Shown: one piece after another, positions 17,077 through 25,916 of the stretch
Layout: each line of letters opens with the position of its first letter
Position numbering within the stretch: position 1 is the stretch's first letter
DNA from: an uncultured Muribaculaceae bacterium
GTDB lineage: Bacteria > Bacteroidota > Bacteroidia > Bacteroidales > Muribaculaceae
Assembly (NCBI GenBank): GCA_944321725.1
Contig: CALUMI010000016.1
Coordinates: 1 to 46,866 of the forward strand
Reading direction: 5' to 3'
Length of the DNA stretch: 46,866 bases
The notes under the pieces: model-generated
The model's database searches: none
Told to the model about the DNA's origin: nothing
The model's input: the letters and a program-made list of their open reading frames with translations, nothing else
Made by a program: the position numbers and the translations under genes

Positions 17077-19908
17077 TTGACCCGCCGCCCGCTATATATA
17101 CTGTTTTTAATCGCAGCAGCCGTTTTGCTTTATTCTTGCAACACGAAAAAGAATACGGCGGGGACACGCTTTTTCCAAGCGTTCACAACACGCTACAATG
17201 TGTATTTCAACGGAGAGGAGCACTACAAGGAGCAAATAAAAAAGATGGAAACAGAGTATGAGGACGATTATTCCGACCTTGTCTACATACATCCTGCCGA
17301 AGCCTATGCCGACCCTAAAGCGCCGCAGCCATCCGCCGATTTCGAGCGCACAATAGAAAAAATGGAAAAAGCAATCGCGCTCCACTCCATACAGAAACGC
17401 CCTAAAAAGGACCGGAGCAAAATGAAAAACCCAAAATACCGCGAGTTCCTGAAACGCAATGAATATAACCCTTTTCTCCACAACGCGTGGAGGCTGATGG
17501 GAGAGGCGCAATATCTGAAAGGAGATTTTCTCGCGTCGTCATCCACATTCATGTATATCGAGAAGCATTTCACTTGGCTGCCTGAATTGATTGCGGAATC
17601 CAAAATATGGCAAATAAGAAGCTATTGCGCTTTGGGATGGATAAACGAGGCCGAGAACGTTGTGAGCAGATTAAAGCCTGAGGAACTGACAAACAAACGG
17701 TTGCGCACGATGTACAACACGGCATACGCCGATTTTCTTATTAAAAGCGGAAAAACCAAAGAAGCCGTCCCTTATCTTGAAAAAGCGGTGGACAATACCG
17801 GAGGCATCCAGAAAACCCGGCTGCGCTTCTTGCTCGGTCAGGTCTATGCGGCCAATGGCAACAACAACGGAGCCTATAAAATGTTTAAGAGTGTGGCCGG
17901 CGCGTCCAACGCCAGCTATCGCACGCAATTCAACGCCCGCATAAAGCAAACGGAGGTATATCAAGGTACCAATATCGAGCCGGAAGTGAAATCTTTGCAG
18001 AAAATGGCGCGGCAGGATCGCAACAAAGACTATCTTGACCAAATATATTATGCAATAGGAAATCTTTATCTCACACGCAAAGACACCACAAAAGCCATTG
18101 AAAACTATATCCTTGCAAACGAGAAGAGCACACGCAACGGACGGGAAAAAGCAATCAACCAGATTACGCTTGGAGGTCTGTATTTCGACAGATTTGAATA
18201 CGACAAAGCCCAACCTTGCTATTCAGAGGCAATACCGCAACTGCCCGACGATTATCCGAATTACGAAACGCTGAAACGCCGTTCCGATGTATTGGACGAG
18301 TTGGCCGTATATTCGCAAAACGTGACATTACAGGACTCACTGCTTGATCTGTCGAAACTGTCGCCGGAGGAACAGATGAAAGTAGCGCAAAGATTAGTCG
18401 ACGAGTTGAAAGAGAAAGAGCGAAAACAAGCGGAGGAGGCAGCCCGGCAGGAATATCTCGCGCAAGCGAGCGCCAACGCATCGCAACTGCAAAGCAACAC
18501 TACCACATACACGCTCAATACCGACAAGTCATGGTACTTCTACAACACGGCGACAAAAAACGCTGGAAAGACGCAATTCCAAAAATTATGGGGAAGCCGT
18601 AAACTTGAGGATGACTGGCGGCGTATCAACAAGGCGACATTCTCAATGTCGGATTTTGAGGAGGCCAACTACGACGACGAAGAGGAAGAGGTGATGACCG
18701 ACTCTTTAGGAAATCCGCTCTCCGAAGAGCAGATAGCCGAAGCGAAAAAGGCTGAGGAAGAAAGAGCGAAAGAGCAGGATCCGCATTATCCGGAATATTA
18801 TTTGGTGCAGATACCGAAAACCGACGAAGAACGCCAGAACTCCGAGAACATCATACAGGAAGGACTGTTCAACATGGGCATAATATTGAAAGACAAGTTG
18901 GAGGACGTGGTGGCCGCAGAAAATGCCTTCATGGAGCTCGACACACGTTTTCCCGACAATATATACCGCTTGGACATGTACTATAACATGTATCTTATGT
19001 ACATACGCTACGGAATGAACGACAAGGCGGAGATATACCGGCAAAAAATACTTGCCGACTTTGCCGACTCGAAATACGGCCTTGCCCTTGCCGACCCCAA
19101 CTACATACAGAATTTGCGGGATATGGACCGCGTGCAAGAAGAAATGTACGGCAAAACCTACGATGATTATCTCAACAACCGCAACGCGGCTGTCCATGAA
19201 AGCTACAATGAGATGATGCGCCGCTACCCGCTGTCGAAAATAATGCCCAAATTCATGCTTCTTCATGCGCTTGCCTACGTGCCTGAAAAGAAATATGACG
19301 AATTTCAGAGCACATTGAAAGAGCTGCTGTTGCGATACCCCGAAACCGACATCACGCCTTTGGCGTCATCGATACTCAAAGACATGGCACACGGACGAAA
19401 AATCAGCGGAGGCTCTACCAATATGCGAGGAATGATATGGTCGATACGCCTGACCAACGACACCACCGCACAGGGTGGCGACGGCAGTGTCACTCCTTTT
19501 GACCCCTCGACCGAAGGCGAGCATATCTGCCTGCTGACTTATCCGACCGACAGCGTTTCGTCGAACCGGCTGCTGTTTGACGTGGCACGCCATAATTTCT
19601 CATCCTACACTGTGCGCGATTTCGACATTGAGCGCATGGCATTCGGACAGATTGGGATGATTGTGATAAAAGGATTCACGAGCCTTGCCGATGTGGAAGA
19701 ATACAGCAAATTGCTGTTCGCCGACAAGCAGGTTGTGATTTCCGGCAATGTGCGCCCGGTGTTCATCAGCAAGAAAAACTTTGACATACTGCTCAACGAG
19801 GGACGTTCGTTTGCGGAATATTTCCAATTTGTGGAAGAACAGTCGGACGACGCGGTGGAAGAGAAAATCCACGAGGCTAAAGAGGCAATCCTCACAGGAG
19901 AAAACTGA
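17077..19908 (+). CDS. SprE/PorW-like TPR lipoprotein
   Basis: A 943-residue lipoprotein with signal peptide and lipobox Cys21 (LYSCNTKK). The N-terminal half carries tetratricopeptide-like repeats (FNGEEHYKEQIKKM, YLKGDFLASSSTFMYIEKHF, YTIGQ-type repeats around 260-400). The layout and the RFFQAFTTRYNVYFNGEEHY opening resemble SprE/PorW, outer-membrane lipoproteins linked to gliding and type IX secretion in other Bacteroidetes. There is a long acidic coiled-coil-like middle (residues 440-600) and a C-terminal EHICLLTYPTDSVSSN domain. The start codon is TTG: a stop lies three codons upstream and the next ATG would remove the signal peptide. No type IX core genes are in this window, so its role here is uncertain. 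Confidence 0.65.
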   Translation: MTRRPLYILFLIAAAVLLYSCNTKKNTAGTRFFQAFTTRYNVYFNGEEHYKEQIKKMETEYEDDYSDLVYIHPAEAYADPKAPQPSADFERTIEKMEKAIALHSIQKRPKKDRSKMKNPKYREFLKRNEYNPFLHNAWRLMGEAQYLKGDFLASSSTFMYIEKHFTWLPELIAESKIWQIRSYCALGWINEAENVVSRLKPEELTNKRLRTMYNTAYADFLIKSGKTKEAVPYLEKAVDNTGGIQKTRLRFLLGQVYAANGNNNGAYKMFKSVAGASNASYRTQFNARIKQTEVYQGTNIEPEVKSLQKMARQDRNKDYLDQIYYAIGNLYLTRKDTTKAIENYILANEKSTRNGREKAINQITLGGLYFDRFEYDKAQPCYSEAIPQLPDDYPNYETLKRRSDVLDELAVYSQNVTLQDSLLDLSKLSPEEQMKVAQRLVDELKEKERKQAEEAARQEYLAQASANASQLQSNTTTYTLNTDKSWYFYNTATKNAGKTQFQKLWGSRKLEDDWRRINKATFSMSDFEEANYDDEEEEVMTDSLGNPLSEEQIAEAKKAEEERAKEQDPHYPEYYLVQIPKTDEERQNSENIIQEGLFNMGIILKDKLEDVVAAENAFMELDTRFPDNIYRLDMYYNMYLMYIRYGMNDKAEIYRQKILADFADSKYGLALADPNYIQNLRDMDRVQEEMYGKTYDDYLNNRNAAVHESYNEMMRRYPLSKIMPKFMLLHALAYVPEKKYDEFQSTLKELLLRYPETDITPLASSILKDMAHGRKISGGSTNMRGMIWSIRLTNDTTAQGGDGSVTPFDPSTEGEHICLLTYPTDSVSSNRLLFDVARHNFSSYTVRDFDIERMAFGQIGMIVIKGFTSLADVEEYSKLLFADKQVVISGNVRPVFISKKNFDILLNEGRSFAEYFQFVEEQSDDAVEEKIHEAKEAILTGEN

Positions 19909-20006
19909 GGATGTTACTTTCACGGGATTACATGAATATGCGCAACCGGCTTTTCTGACTGACCCGATATTTTTCTGCCGGAAAACAGGTGGACATACGA
20001 CAAACA

Positions 20007-20036
20007 AGCAAAGCATCAACCTATTGGCCGATGCTT
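20007..20036 (-). terminator. Possible terminator after the tRNA-Glu/rpsT unit
   Basis: Stem AAGCATC (20011-20017) with GATGCTT (20030-20036). On the minus strand it is followed by a T-rich stretch. Modest stem; just beyond the 3' end of tRNA-Glu. Confidence 0.5.
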
Positions 20037-20042
20037 ATTGTG

Positions 20043-20114
20043 TAGCCCATAGGAGAATCGAACTCCTCTTTCAAGAATGAAAATCTTGCGTCCTAACCGA
20101 TAGACGAATGGGCC
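20043..20114 (-). tRNA. tRNA-Glu (UUC), copy 1
   Basis: A 72-base cloverleaf with anticodon loop TTTTCAT (anticodon TTC), acceptor GGCCCAT paired with ATGGGCT (one G-U), and T loop TTCGATT. No encoded CCA. It is identical to the copy at 20434-20505 and lies 17 bases after the rpsT stop on the same strand, so it is probably cut from the same transcript. Confidence 0.97.
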
Positions 20115-20131
20115 GTAAACCGGAAAACCGG

Positions 20132-20395
20132 TTATGCTGCTTGTATCTTGTTTACGTGCTTTGCAAGTTTGCTCTTAAGGTTGGCAGCTTTGTTTTTGGA
20201 TATCACATTCTTGCGAGCAAGACGATCCAACATTGAGCTAACCTTGTTGTATGCTTCTGCAGCCGCAGCCTTATCGGCTTTCATTTCACGCAGACGGCGC
20301 ACAGCGTTACGCGCTGTTTTGGCATAATAGCGGTTACGCAAGCGGCGCGATGCCGTTTGGCGAACTCTTTTGTCTGAAGATTTATGATTTGGCAT
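20132..20395 (-). CDS. rpsT: 30S ribosomal protein S20
   Basis: An 87-residue basic protein with the S20 signature: [18 protein letters not shown] at the start, [17 protein letters not shown], and an alanine-rich helical C-terminus ([18 protein letters not shown]). S20 binds 16S rRNA early in 30S assembly. It lies between two identical tRNA-Glu genes on the same strand. Confidence 0.97.
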   Translation of the reverse strand: MPNHKSSDKRVRQTASRRLRNRYYAKTARNAVRRLREMKADKAAAAEAYNKVSSMLDRLARKNVISKNKAANLKSKLAKHVNKIQAA

Positions 20396-20433
20396 TATGA
20401 ATAACTTTTATAGTTTTATAAATCGTTTAACTG

Positions 20434-20505
20434 TAGCCCATAGGAGAATCGAACTCCTCTTTCAAGAATGAAAATCTTGCGTCCTAACCGATAGACGAAT
20501 GGGCC
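20434..20505 (-). tRNA. tRNA-Glu (UUC), copy 2
   Basis: Identical in all 72 bases to the copy at 20043-20114, with the same anticodon TTC and no encoded CCA. It is the first gene after the promoter at 20533-20564, and rpsT starts 38 bases after its 3' end. Confidence 0.97.
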
Positions 20506-20532
20506 TTGTGGCATTTCCGCCGTAAAGCGACT

Positions 20533-20564
20533 GCAAAGTTACTTCATAAATTCAGAACAGCAAA
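20533..20564 (-). promoter_or_regulatory. Promoter of the tRNA-Glu/rpsT/tRNA-Glu unit
   Basis: On the minus strand, TTTG (20564-20561), 19 bases, TAACTTTGC (20541-20533): full Bacteroidetes-type promoter, 27 bases upstream of tRNA-Glu copy 2. No second promoter with both boxes was seen before rpsT. Confidence 0.85.
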
Positions 20565-20642
20565 CTTTTTTGTCATTTAGCCGCCGTTTTTAATAGATTT
20601 TAAGAATTAAGCATCGCAATAATCTGTAATTTTACGCCCGGA

Positions 20643-21368
20643 ATGTATGAGCGTCTTAATGGTGTCGTGCTGCGCACGATAAGCTACAATGACAAGAACT
20701 CGATAGTGAAAGTCTACACAGACTCTCACGGGTTGCTTTCCTTTCTGCTGCCGCAAAACGGCGGGAAGGCGGCGAGAATGCGCCGTGCGCTGTTTCAGCC
20801 ACTGTCGCTTGTGGAAATAGAGTCGGACATCACAGCCGGCCGCGAGATATACCGCATACGCGAGTCGCGCTGCATAGTGCCGCTGCCGTCGCTCCACTCA
20901 CATCCTGTAAAAAACGCCTTGTCGCTTTTCATAACGGAATTGCTGTCGCACGTGATTGTGGAAGAGGAGAGAAACGCTCCCTTGTTCTCTTACATATCCA
21001 ACAGCGTACAGCTGCTCGACCGATTAGATGACGGAATCGCCAATTTCCACATCTGCTTTCTATATAATTTAGGTATTTTCTTGGGCATCGAACCCGACAT
21101 CTCCACCTACGTGAAAGGCAGCCGTTTCGACATGCTCAACGGCGTGTTCACAACAGGCATACCCTCGCACGGACATTTCATAGGACAGAAAGAATCGGAG
21201 GCGCTGATGCTGATTTCACGCATGACGTATTATAACATGCACTTGTTCCGTTTCAACCGCGAGCAACGCCGCCGGCTTCTCAATCTCATAATCGACTATT
21301 ACCGCCTCCACAACTCCGCCGTCGGCGAAATCCGCTCCTTAGACATTCTCACCTCCCTCTTCACCTGA
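20643..21368 (+). CDS. recO: DNA repair protein RecO
   Basis: A 241-residue RecO-family protein of the RecFOR pathway, which loads RecA on SSB-coated single-stranded DNA and promotes annealing. The N-terminal OB-fold opening is visible: NGVVLRTISYNDKNSIVKVYTDSHGLLSF. The C-terminal helical part follows, with LLSHVIVEEERN and an FHICFLYNLGIFLGIEPD segment. The zinc-binding cysteines of some RecO proteins are absent, as is common in Bacteroidetes. It is divergent from the tRNA-Glu unit. A TAATTTTAC box just upstream may be a variant -7 element. Confidence 0.88.
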   Translation: MYERLNGVVLRTISYNDKNSIVKVYTDSHGLLSFLLPQNGGKAARMRRALFQPLSLVEIESDITAGREIYRIRESRCIVPLPSLHSHPVKNALSLFITELLSHVIVEEERNAPLFSYISNSVQLLDRLDDGIANFHICFLYNLGIFLGIEPDISTYVKGSRFDMLNGVFTTGIPSHGHFIGQKESEALMLISRMTYYNMHLFRFNREQRRRLLNLIIDYYRLHNSAVGEIRSLDILTSLFT

Positions 21369-21533
21369 AAACCGCAATGTCAAGCTATATTTAAATTTAC
21401 ACACTTTTCAAGTTCCCAAATGAAATCACTGCTGCCCACCCGAAACGGACATGCTTAAAAATTAAACAAATTCGGTTCACCATAATCAGGAGGCCGCATA
21501 AAAAAGTCATATAATTTATTTTGCACATAACAT

Positions 21534-21575
21534 AAAAAGCCTGCCATTGGCATGTCTTGCCAACGACAGACTTTT
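21534..21575 (-). terminator. Intrinsic terminator after aspS
   Basis: Stem 21539-21552 pairs with 21558-21571 (14 positions, several as G-U) around a 5-base loop. On the minus strand it is followed by T5 (21538-21534), 24 bases past the aspS stop. Confidence 0.85.
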
Positions 21576-21598
21576 CATTACATACATATTATTAACAA

Positions 21599-23359
21599 CT
21601 ATCGCTCCGGAAGGGACACTACGAGATTAAGCTCGTCGAGCTGCTTCTGATCCAATGGAGCTGGAGCGTCGAGCATCACGTCGCGTCCGCTGTTGTTTTT
21701 CGGGAACGCTATGCAGTCGCGTATCGAGTCCAAACCGGCAAACAACGATACCCAACGATCCAATCCGTAAGCCAACCCTCCGTGAGGCGGAGCGCCATAC
21801 TTGAAAGCGTTCATCAAAAAGCCAAACTGCTCCTGCGCCTTTTCTGGAGTGAAACCGAGTATCTCAAACATCTTTTCCTGCAACTCAGGATCATGGATAC
21901 GTATCGAGCCGCCGCCAACTTCCACTCCGTTGACAACCATATCGTAAGCGTCAGCGCGCACCGACGCCGGGTCAGTGTCGAGCAACGGTATATCCTCGTC
22001 CTTAGGATGAGTGAACGGATGATGCATAGCCATTAAGCGCCCTTCCTCCTCGCTCCACTCGAACATCGGGAAGTCGACCACCCACAAGCAAGCGAACTTG
22101 TTTTTGTCGCGCAAACCAAGCTGGCGACCCATCTCAAGGCGCAGCTCACACAACTGCTTGCGCGTCTTCATCGTGTCGTCGCCACTGAGTATCAATATCA
22201 AATCGCCCGGCTTAGCTCCAAATGCCTCTTTCATTTTTTGCAGCACATCCTGCGAATAGAATTTGTCGACGCTCGACTTTACATTTCCGTCAGCCTCAAC
22301 ACGCGCGTAAACCATGCCTTTCGCCCCAATCTGCGGCTTCTTGACAAATTCCGTCAGTTGGTCGAGCTGCTTGCGCGTATAAGAAGCAGCGCCTTCAGCG
22401 CATATACCGCCGATATAAGCTGCGTTATCGAACACAGAGAAGCCATAGCCTTTCATCACGTCCATCAGTTCCACGAACTTCATGCCGAAACGCAAATCTG
22501 GCTTGTCGCTGCCGTAATATTTCATGGCATCGGCCCACGTCATGCGCCGGAAAGGCTCTGTAAGCTCCACACCGCGCAGCTCTTTAAACAGATGCTTTGC
22601 CATTCCCTCGAATGTTTCTATCACGTCTTCCTGCTCCACAAAGCTCATTTCGCAATCTATCTGCGTAAACTCTGGTTGGCGGTCGGCGCGCAAATCCTCG
22701 TCGCGGAAACATTTCACAATCTGGAAATAGCGGTCAAACCCCGACACCATAAGCAGCTGCTTCAATGTCTGTGGCGACTGCGGCAAGGCGTAGAACTGAC
22801 CCGGATTCATGCGCGACGGCACCACGAAGTCGCGGGCACCCTCAGGTGTCGAGCCGATAAGCATCGGTGTCTCAACCTCGAGAAACCCTTTGCTGTCCAA
22901 ATAGCGGCGCACCTCCATCGTCATACGGTGGCGCAATTCCAAATTCTTGCGCACACAAGAGCGGCGCAAATCCAAATAACGATATTTCATGCGCAAATCG
23001 TCCCCGCCGTCGGTATTGTCCTCAATCGTGAACGGCGGCACCTCGCTTTTTGTCAGCACTTTCAGCTCCGACACTGTTATCTCAATCTCGCCGGTAGGAA
23101 TATTCGCATTTTTGTTCGAGCGTTCGGAAACCGTGCCCGTAGCCTGTATCACATATTCACGTCCGAGATGGTTGGCTGCCTCGCAAAGTTCGGCATCCGT
23201 CTCATTGTTGAAAACAAGCTGGGTGATACCATAACGGTCGCGCAAATCAACAAACGTCATGCCGCCCATTTTACGCGTGCGCTGCACCCAACCGGCAAGA
23301 GTCACTTTCTCGCCGGCATTTGCCAAGCGAAGCTCTCCGCATGTTTTTGTCCTGTACAT
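21599..23359 (-). CDS. aspS: Aspartyl-tRNA synthetase
   Basis: A 586-residue class II synthetase charging tRNA-Asp. The N-terminal OB anticodon-binding domain opens with [20 protein letters not shown]. Motif 2 is [18 protein letters not shown] and motif 3 is GLAYGLDRW near the C-terminus. The insertion domain typical of bacterial AspRS is present (about residues 290-420). Length is normal for the bacterial type. A TAACTTTGC box at 23427-23435 lies about 70 bases upstream. Confidence 0.97.
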   Translation of the reverse strand: MYRTKTCGELRLANAGEKVTLAGWVQRTRKMGGMTFVDLRDRYGITQLVFNNETDAELCEAANHLGREYVIQATGTVSERSNKNANIPTGEIEITVSELKVLTKSEVPPFTIEDNTDGGDDLRMKYRYLDLRRSCVRKNLELRHRMTMEVRRYLDSKGFLEVETPMLIGSTPEGARDFVVPSRMNPGQFYALPQSPQTLKQLLMVSGFDRYFQIVKCFRDEDLRADRQPEFTQIDCEMSFVEQEDVIETFEGMAKHLFKELRGVELTEPFRRMTWADAMKYYGSDKPDLRFGMKFVELMDVMKGYGFSVFDNAAYIGGICAEGAASYTRKQLDQLTEFVKKPQIGAKGMVYARVEADGNVKSSVDKFYSQDVLQKMKEAFGAKPGDLILILSGDDTMKTRKQLCELRLEMGRQLGLRDKNKFACLWVVDFPMFEWSEEEGRLMAMHHPFTHPKDEDIPLLDTDPASVRADAYDMVVNGVEVGGGSIRIHDPELQEKMFEILGFTPEKAQEQFGFLMNAFKYGAPPHGGLAYGLDRWVSLFAGLDSIRDCIAFPKNNSGRDVMLDAPAPLDQKQLDELNLVVSLPER

Positions 23360-23426
23360 ATATCGTCTATAAATTTAATTTTAAAATCAAATTAAAACCT
23401 TGCATGCTTCTTGTCAAGCAATCCGT

Positions 23427-23435
23427 GCAAAGTTA
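23427..23435 (-). promoter_or_regulatory. -7 box for aspS
   Basis: TAACTTTGC on the minus strand, exact match to TAnnTTTGC; a matching -33 box at the right distance is not evident. It would give a leader of roughly 60 bases. Confidence 0.5.
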
Positions 23436-23537
23436 CAAAATTATGCCGTCGATAGCAGCATCTCCGGCAAAGATTTTTAAATACTTACACCAATCGCTAA
23501 AATTTGCGGTTTTCAGAATTTATTCAGAATTTCAAAC

Positions 23538-23546
23538 TACATTTGC
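23538..23546 (+). promoter_or_regulatory. -7 box for the PepSY-like lipoprotein at 23576
   Basis: TACATTTGC matches the consensus exactly. It decides the start of the next gene: an ATG at 23549 would sit almost on the transcription start, so the ATG at 23576 is preferred. Confidence 0.5.
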
Positions 23547-23575
23547 CGATGAAAATACATAAAACTCACACAGCA

Positions 23576-24043
23576 ATGATAAAAAAGACACTGTTTTACT
23601 TAAACGCAATCCTGCTGCTCGCCGTTGCGGCGATTGGCACAAGTTGCGACGATGAAAAGTGCATCGAATTCGGCGACTTGCCGCAGTCGGCACGCCATTT
23701 TGTAGAAACATATTTCGGAGGAATAGAAATCACATCAGCCGTGCGCGACAAGGACGACGGACGGACAACCTACGAGCTGCGGCTCGCCGACGGCACAGAA
23801 ATCGACTTCAACGAAAACGGAGAGTGGGAAAACATCGACTGCCCGTTCTCTACCCTGCCCGACGGAATATTGCCACAGGCAATAGCCGGCGACATCGCCA
23901 CACGCTATCCCGACGCGCGCTTGCACGGAGCGGAACGGGCAATCGGAGGCTACATTATTGATTTAAACAAAGCCGACGGCACTCCTCTCGAAGTACGCTA
24001 CTCAGCCGCAGGCGACTACATCGGCGAGCAAATCGACTATTGA
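23576..24043 (+). CDS. Small PepSY-like lipoprotein
   Basis: A 155-residue lipoprotein with signal peptide and lipobox Cys (IGTSCDD). The mature part holds two PepSY-like units: FVETYFGGIEITSAVRDKDD leading to YELRLADGTEIDFNENGEW, and AIAGDIATRYPDARL leading to YIIDLNKADGTPLEVRYSA. This is the putative beta-lactamase-inhibitor-like family, periplasmic and without a known function. It is shorter than the relative at 11488-12300 and stands alone, followed by a good terminator. Confidence 0.72.
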   Translation: MIKKTLFYLNAILLLAVAAIGTSCDDEKCIEFGDLPQSARHFVETYFGGIEITSAVRDKDDGRTTYELRLADGTEIDFNENGEWENIDCPFSTLPDGILPQAIAGDIATRYPDARLHGAERAIGGYIIDLNKADGTPLEVRYSAAGDYIGEQIDY

Positions 24044-24089
24044 CCCCACCTAAATATTTGCTTTTATTTGACACTGAAACCAATTGACG

Positions 24090-24123
24090 GCAACCCGGGA
24101 CATAAATGCCCGGGTTGCTTTTT
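24090..24123 (+). terminator. Intrinsic terminator after the small PepSY-like lipoprotein
   Basis: GCAACCCGGG (24090-24099) pairs with CCCGGGTTGC (24109-24118) around a 9-base loop, followed by TTTTTC. Confidence 0.92.
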
Positions 24124-24125
24124 CT

Positions 24126-24275
24126 TGTCAGTACAGCCGTACATATAGCGGAACGCTTGGCGGAAAGGAAAGGAGAGGGTTTCACAGGCAGGGCGGGGGG
24201 TCTTGCGACGGAAACGCGGACGCAATCCGCGAAAAACCGCCGCCAAACGGCTGAAAGACATCCGTTTGGCGTTTT
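24126..24275 (+). ncRNA. Possible small RNA ending in an intrinsic terminator
   Basis: The 24044-24392 gap holds no convincing protein gene. A second strong terminator lies at 24241-24275 (CGCCAAACGG with CCGTTTGGCG, then TTTTG), with no gene between it and the terminator at 24090-24123. A smaller hairpin (CGCGGA/TCCGCG) precedes it, and the segment is unusually G- and purine-rich. An unexplained terminator suggests a short transcript from this strand. No promoter was found, so this is a weak candidate. Confidence 0.3.
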
Positions 24276-24344
24276 GAAGCCCGGAAAACAGTTAATTCTC
24301 TTGAAATTCCTTTGTCCGGCATACGTTTACATTAATATATTTAT

Positions 24345-24352
24345 TAACTTTG
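24345..24352 (+). promoter_or_regulatory. -7 box for the small membrane protein pair
   Basis: TAACTTTG about 40 bases before the ATG at 24393; no good -33 partner. Confidence 0.4.
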
Positions 24353-24392
24353 TGATATATATAATAACCGCAATGAGGAAATAACTTGGAAA

Positions 24393-24599
24393 ATGATCAT
24401 AGATAAGGAAATCTGTAAAGAAGCTGCAAAATATAGTCTTGATTTGTCAAAATTGATATTCGGAGGAATTATTCTTGCCGGTTTGATGAACTTTGGCATC
24501 AATCAAATCGTGCTGTTTGTTTTCGGGCTGTTGGCTGTAATAGTCACGGCTTTTGTGGGATTTGGTTTTATTAAATTATCAAAAAGTAAAGGAAAATGA
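24393..24599 (+). CDS. Small two-helix membrane protein (DUF6722-like)
   Basis: A 68-residue protein with a short polar start (MIIDKEICKEAAKYSLDLSK), then two hydrophobic segments, about residues 21-38 and 39-60, and a basic tail (KLSKSKGK). The pattern, with an AAKYSLDLSKLIFGG opening, resembles a small Bacteroidales membrane protein family I know as DUF6722; that match is from memory. Function is unknown. Its stop overlaps the next tiny reading frame by four bases. Confidence 0.6.
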   Translation: MIIDKEICKEAAKYSLDLSKLIFGGIILAGLMNFGINQIVLFVFGLLAVIVTAFVGFGFIKLSKSKGK

Positions 24600-24697
24600 T
24601 ACTGATTTATTTGTTCAGCGCAGTAATATTGATTTCTTTGGTTATCAGCTGCTGGCTACTGCATGAGCTGAAGAAACAAAAACGAAATTCGCAATGA
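24596..24697 (+). CDS. 33-residue single-helix membrane peptide
   Basis: ATG overlaps the stop of the preceding small membrane gene (ATGA). The frame encodes about 22 hydrophobic residues (LIYLFSAVILISLVISCWLL) followed by a charged tail (HELKKQKRNSQ) and a TGA stop. The coupling, the clean positive-inside tail and the hydrophobic core support a real small protein rather than chance. I do not recognise a family. Confidence 0.5.
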   Translation: MILIYLFSAVILISLVISCWLLHELKKQKRNSQ

Positions 24698-24818
24698 TTA
24701 CGCTATGAAACTGTTGATGTTTTTATCCTTTTTCTGAATAATTAGGTGCTGTTTTTGGCATTTATGCCTGCATACAAATGCGTAAGGACAAACGCGCTTA
24801 TAAATAATTTTGAACAAT

Positions 24819-25463
24819 ATGGCATGGTGGTTTGCAAGTCCTACGGCACTCTCCATAACCGGCACAATCCTTCTGATTTGGATATTGTGGTTGGTTATGA
24901 GCCGCACGGCGTTAGGCCGCGGCTGCTTCTGTATCGGGGCGGCTGTGTTTGTCGCGCTGTTCGTATATTATCTCGACCTGCCACCGGAATTTTGGAAAAA
25001 CGTGCTGATTTTCGGCTTTCCATTCGCATTTGCGCTGACCATCGGAATGATAATCGCCAACCGTGAGGAAAAACGCAAGAAAGCCGCGGAAGAAGCACGG
25101 AAAGAAAGAGAAACAGAAAGGATGGAAAAATCCATTACACAATCTATTTGGCTTTCAGAAGTCGAATATTGGCTGACACCTAAAGAAATAAAGCATATAC
25201 CATATCTGCCACATAATATTCAACTTACGGCTTACAAAGATGATGTAACAGGCGAATTGAAAGAAATCAGGGTCATTGTTGACAAACAGACCGTAGGACT
25301 TATCCCGAAAGAATTGGAGAGCGAGATATTGCCTCTTATAAGAGAAAACCGAATAACCTTTGCCACATTCCCCGAAACTTATTACAACCGGAAGAGATGT
25401 ACCGGACATGTAAAAATGAATCTCAGCTATATCCCATTCGAGTCTGATTATTGTCTTTCCTGA
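24819..25463 (+). CDS. Membrane-anchored protein with a possible HIRAN-like C-terminal domain
   Basis: A 214-residue protein with three hydrophobic segments in the first 80 residues, a charged coiled stretch (about 80-110, REEKRKKAAEEARKERETER) and a soluble C-terminal domain. The latter has NIQLTAYKDDVTGELKEIRV then IVDKQTVGLIPKELESEIL, which resembles HIRAN-type domains, but this is only a pattern impression. The ATG at 24819 is preferred over an in-frame TTG nine bases upstream. I do not recognise the full protein. It lies between tiny membrane genes and a phage remnant. Confidence 0.55.
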   Translation: MAWWFASPTALSITGTILLIWILWLVMSRTALGRGCFCIGAAVFVALFVYYLDLPPEFWKNVLIFGFPFAFALTIGMIIANREEKRKKAAEEARKERETERMEKSITQSIWLSEVEYWLTPKEIKHIPYLPHNIQLTAYKDDVTGELKEIRVIVDKQTVGLIPKELESEILPLIRENRITFATFPETYYNRKRCTGHVKMNLSYIPFESDYCLS

Positions 25464-25505
25464 AATTGCCATATTGTGCCATATTTGCAATAAGCAATTA
25501 CAATT

Positions 25506-25865
25506 ATGGCACAATCAGCAGAACTCGTAACAACAGGAGTAACCATTGACGCTTCCAAAGCGGAAACCAAATTAAAGGAACTAAAGCGACAGGCGGATGA
25601 TTACCGAAAAGCTCTGGATAAAACCACAAATGCAATAGACTATAAGAAAATCCAAAAAGGGCTTAACGATACAAAACAAGATATTGTCACTATGCAATCG
25701 TCCGCAAAAAACGTGGAGGACGTGATGCGGCGGTTGAACAAGGCCGCTCCCAACGAGTTGCGGCGCACCCTGCGCTCTCTTAATCAAGAGCTTAACAGAA
25801 TGGAGCGCAATAGCTGCCGTGACATCCCCGCCTCGCGGCTGGCCCGGATTTGTCCCGGCCTCTGA
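25506..25865 (+). pseudogene. Phage tail tape-measure protein, N-terminal fragment
   Basis: The first ~100 codons look like the N-terminus of a Bacteroidales phage tail tape-measure protein. They show an ITDAS-like IDASKAETKLKELKRQADDY opening, then VEDVMRRLNKAAPNELRRTL and RSLNQELNRMERNS. Real tape-measure proteins run to many hundreds of residues, but here homology stops after MERNS. About 17 unrelated residues (CRDIPASRLARICPGL) follow before a stop. No other phage genes are nearby. The break is about 115 bases from the 3' end of tRNA-Pro, a common phage integration site, so this is most likely a prophage relic. Confidence 0.65.
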
Positions 25866-25916
25866 AAGCGACGAGGGCTCAAACCGCCGTCAGCAGGCAA
25901 TCTGAACCCTCATTCG

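Noticed and set aside
24106..24384. 92-codon frame across the gap after the PepSY-like gene
   Set aside because: It runs through two intrinsic terminators and has an odd composition.
24705..24737. Ten-codon frame after the 33-residue membrane peptide
   Set aside because: Too short, no coupling or promoter, and no supporting pattern.
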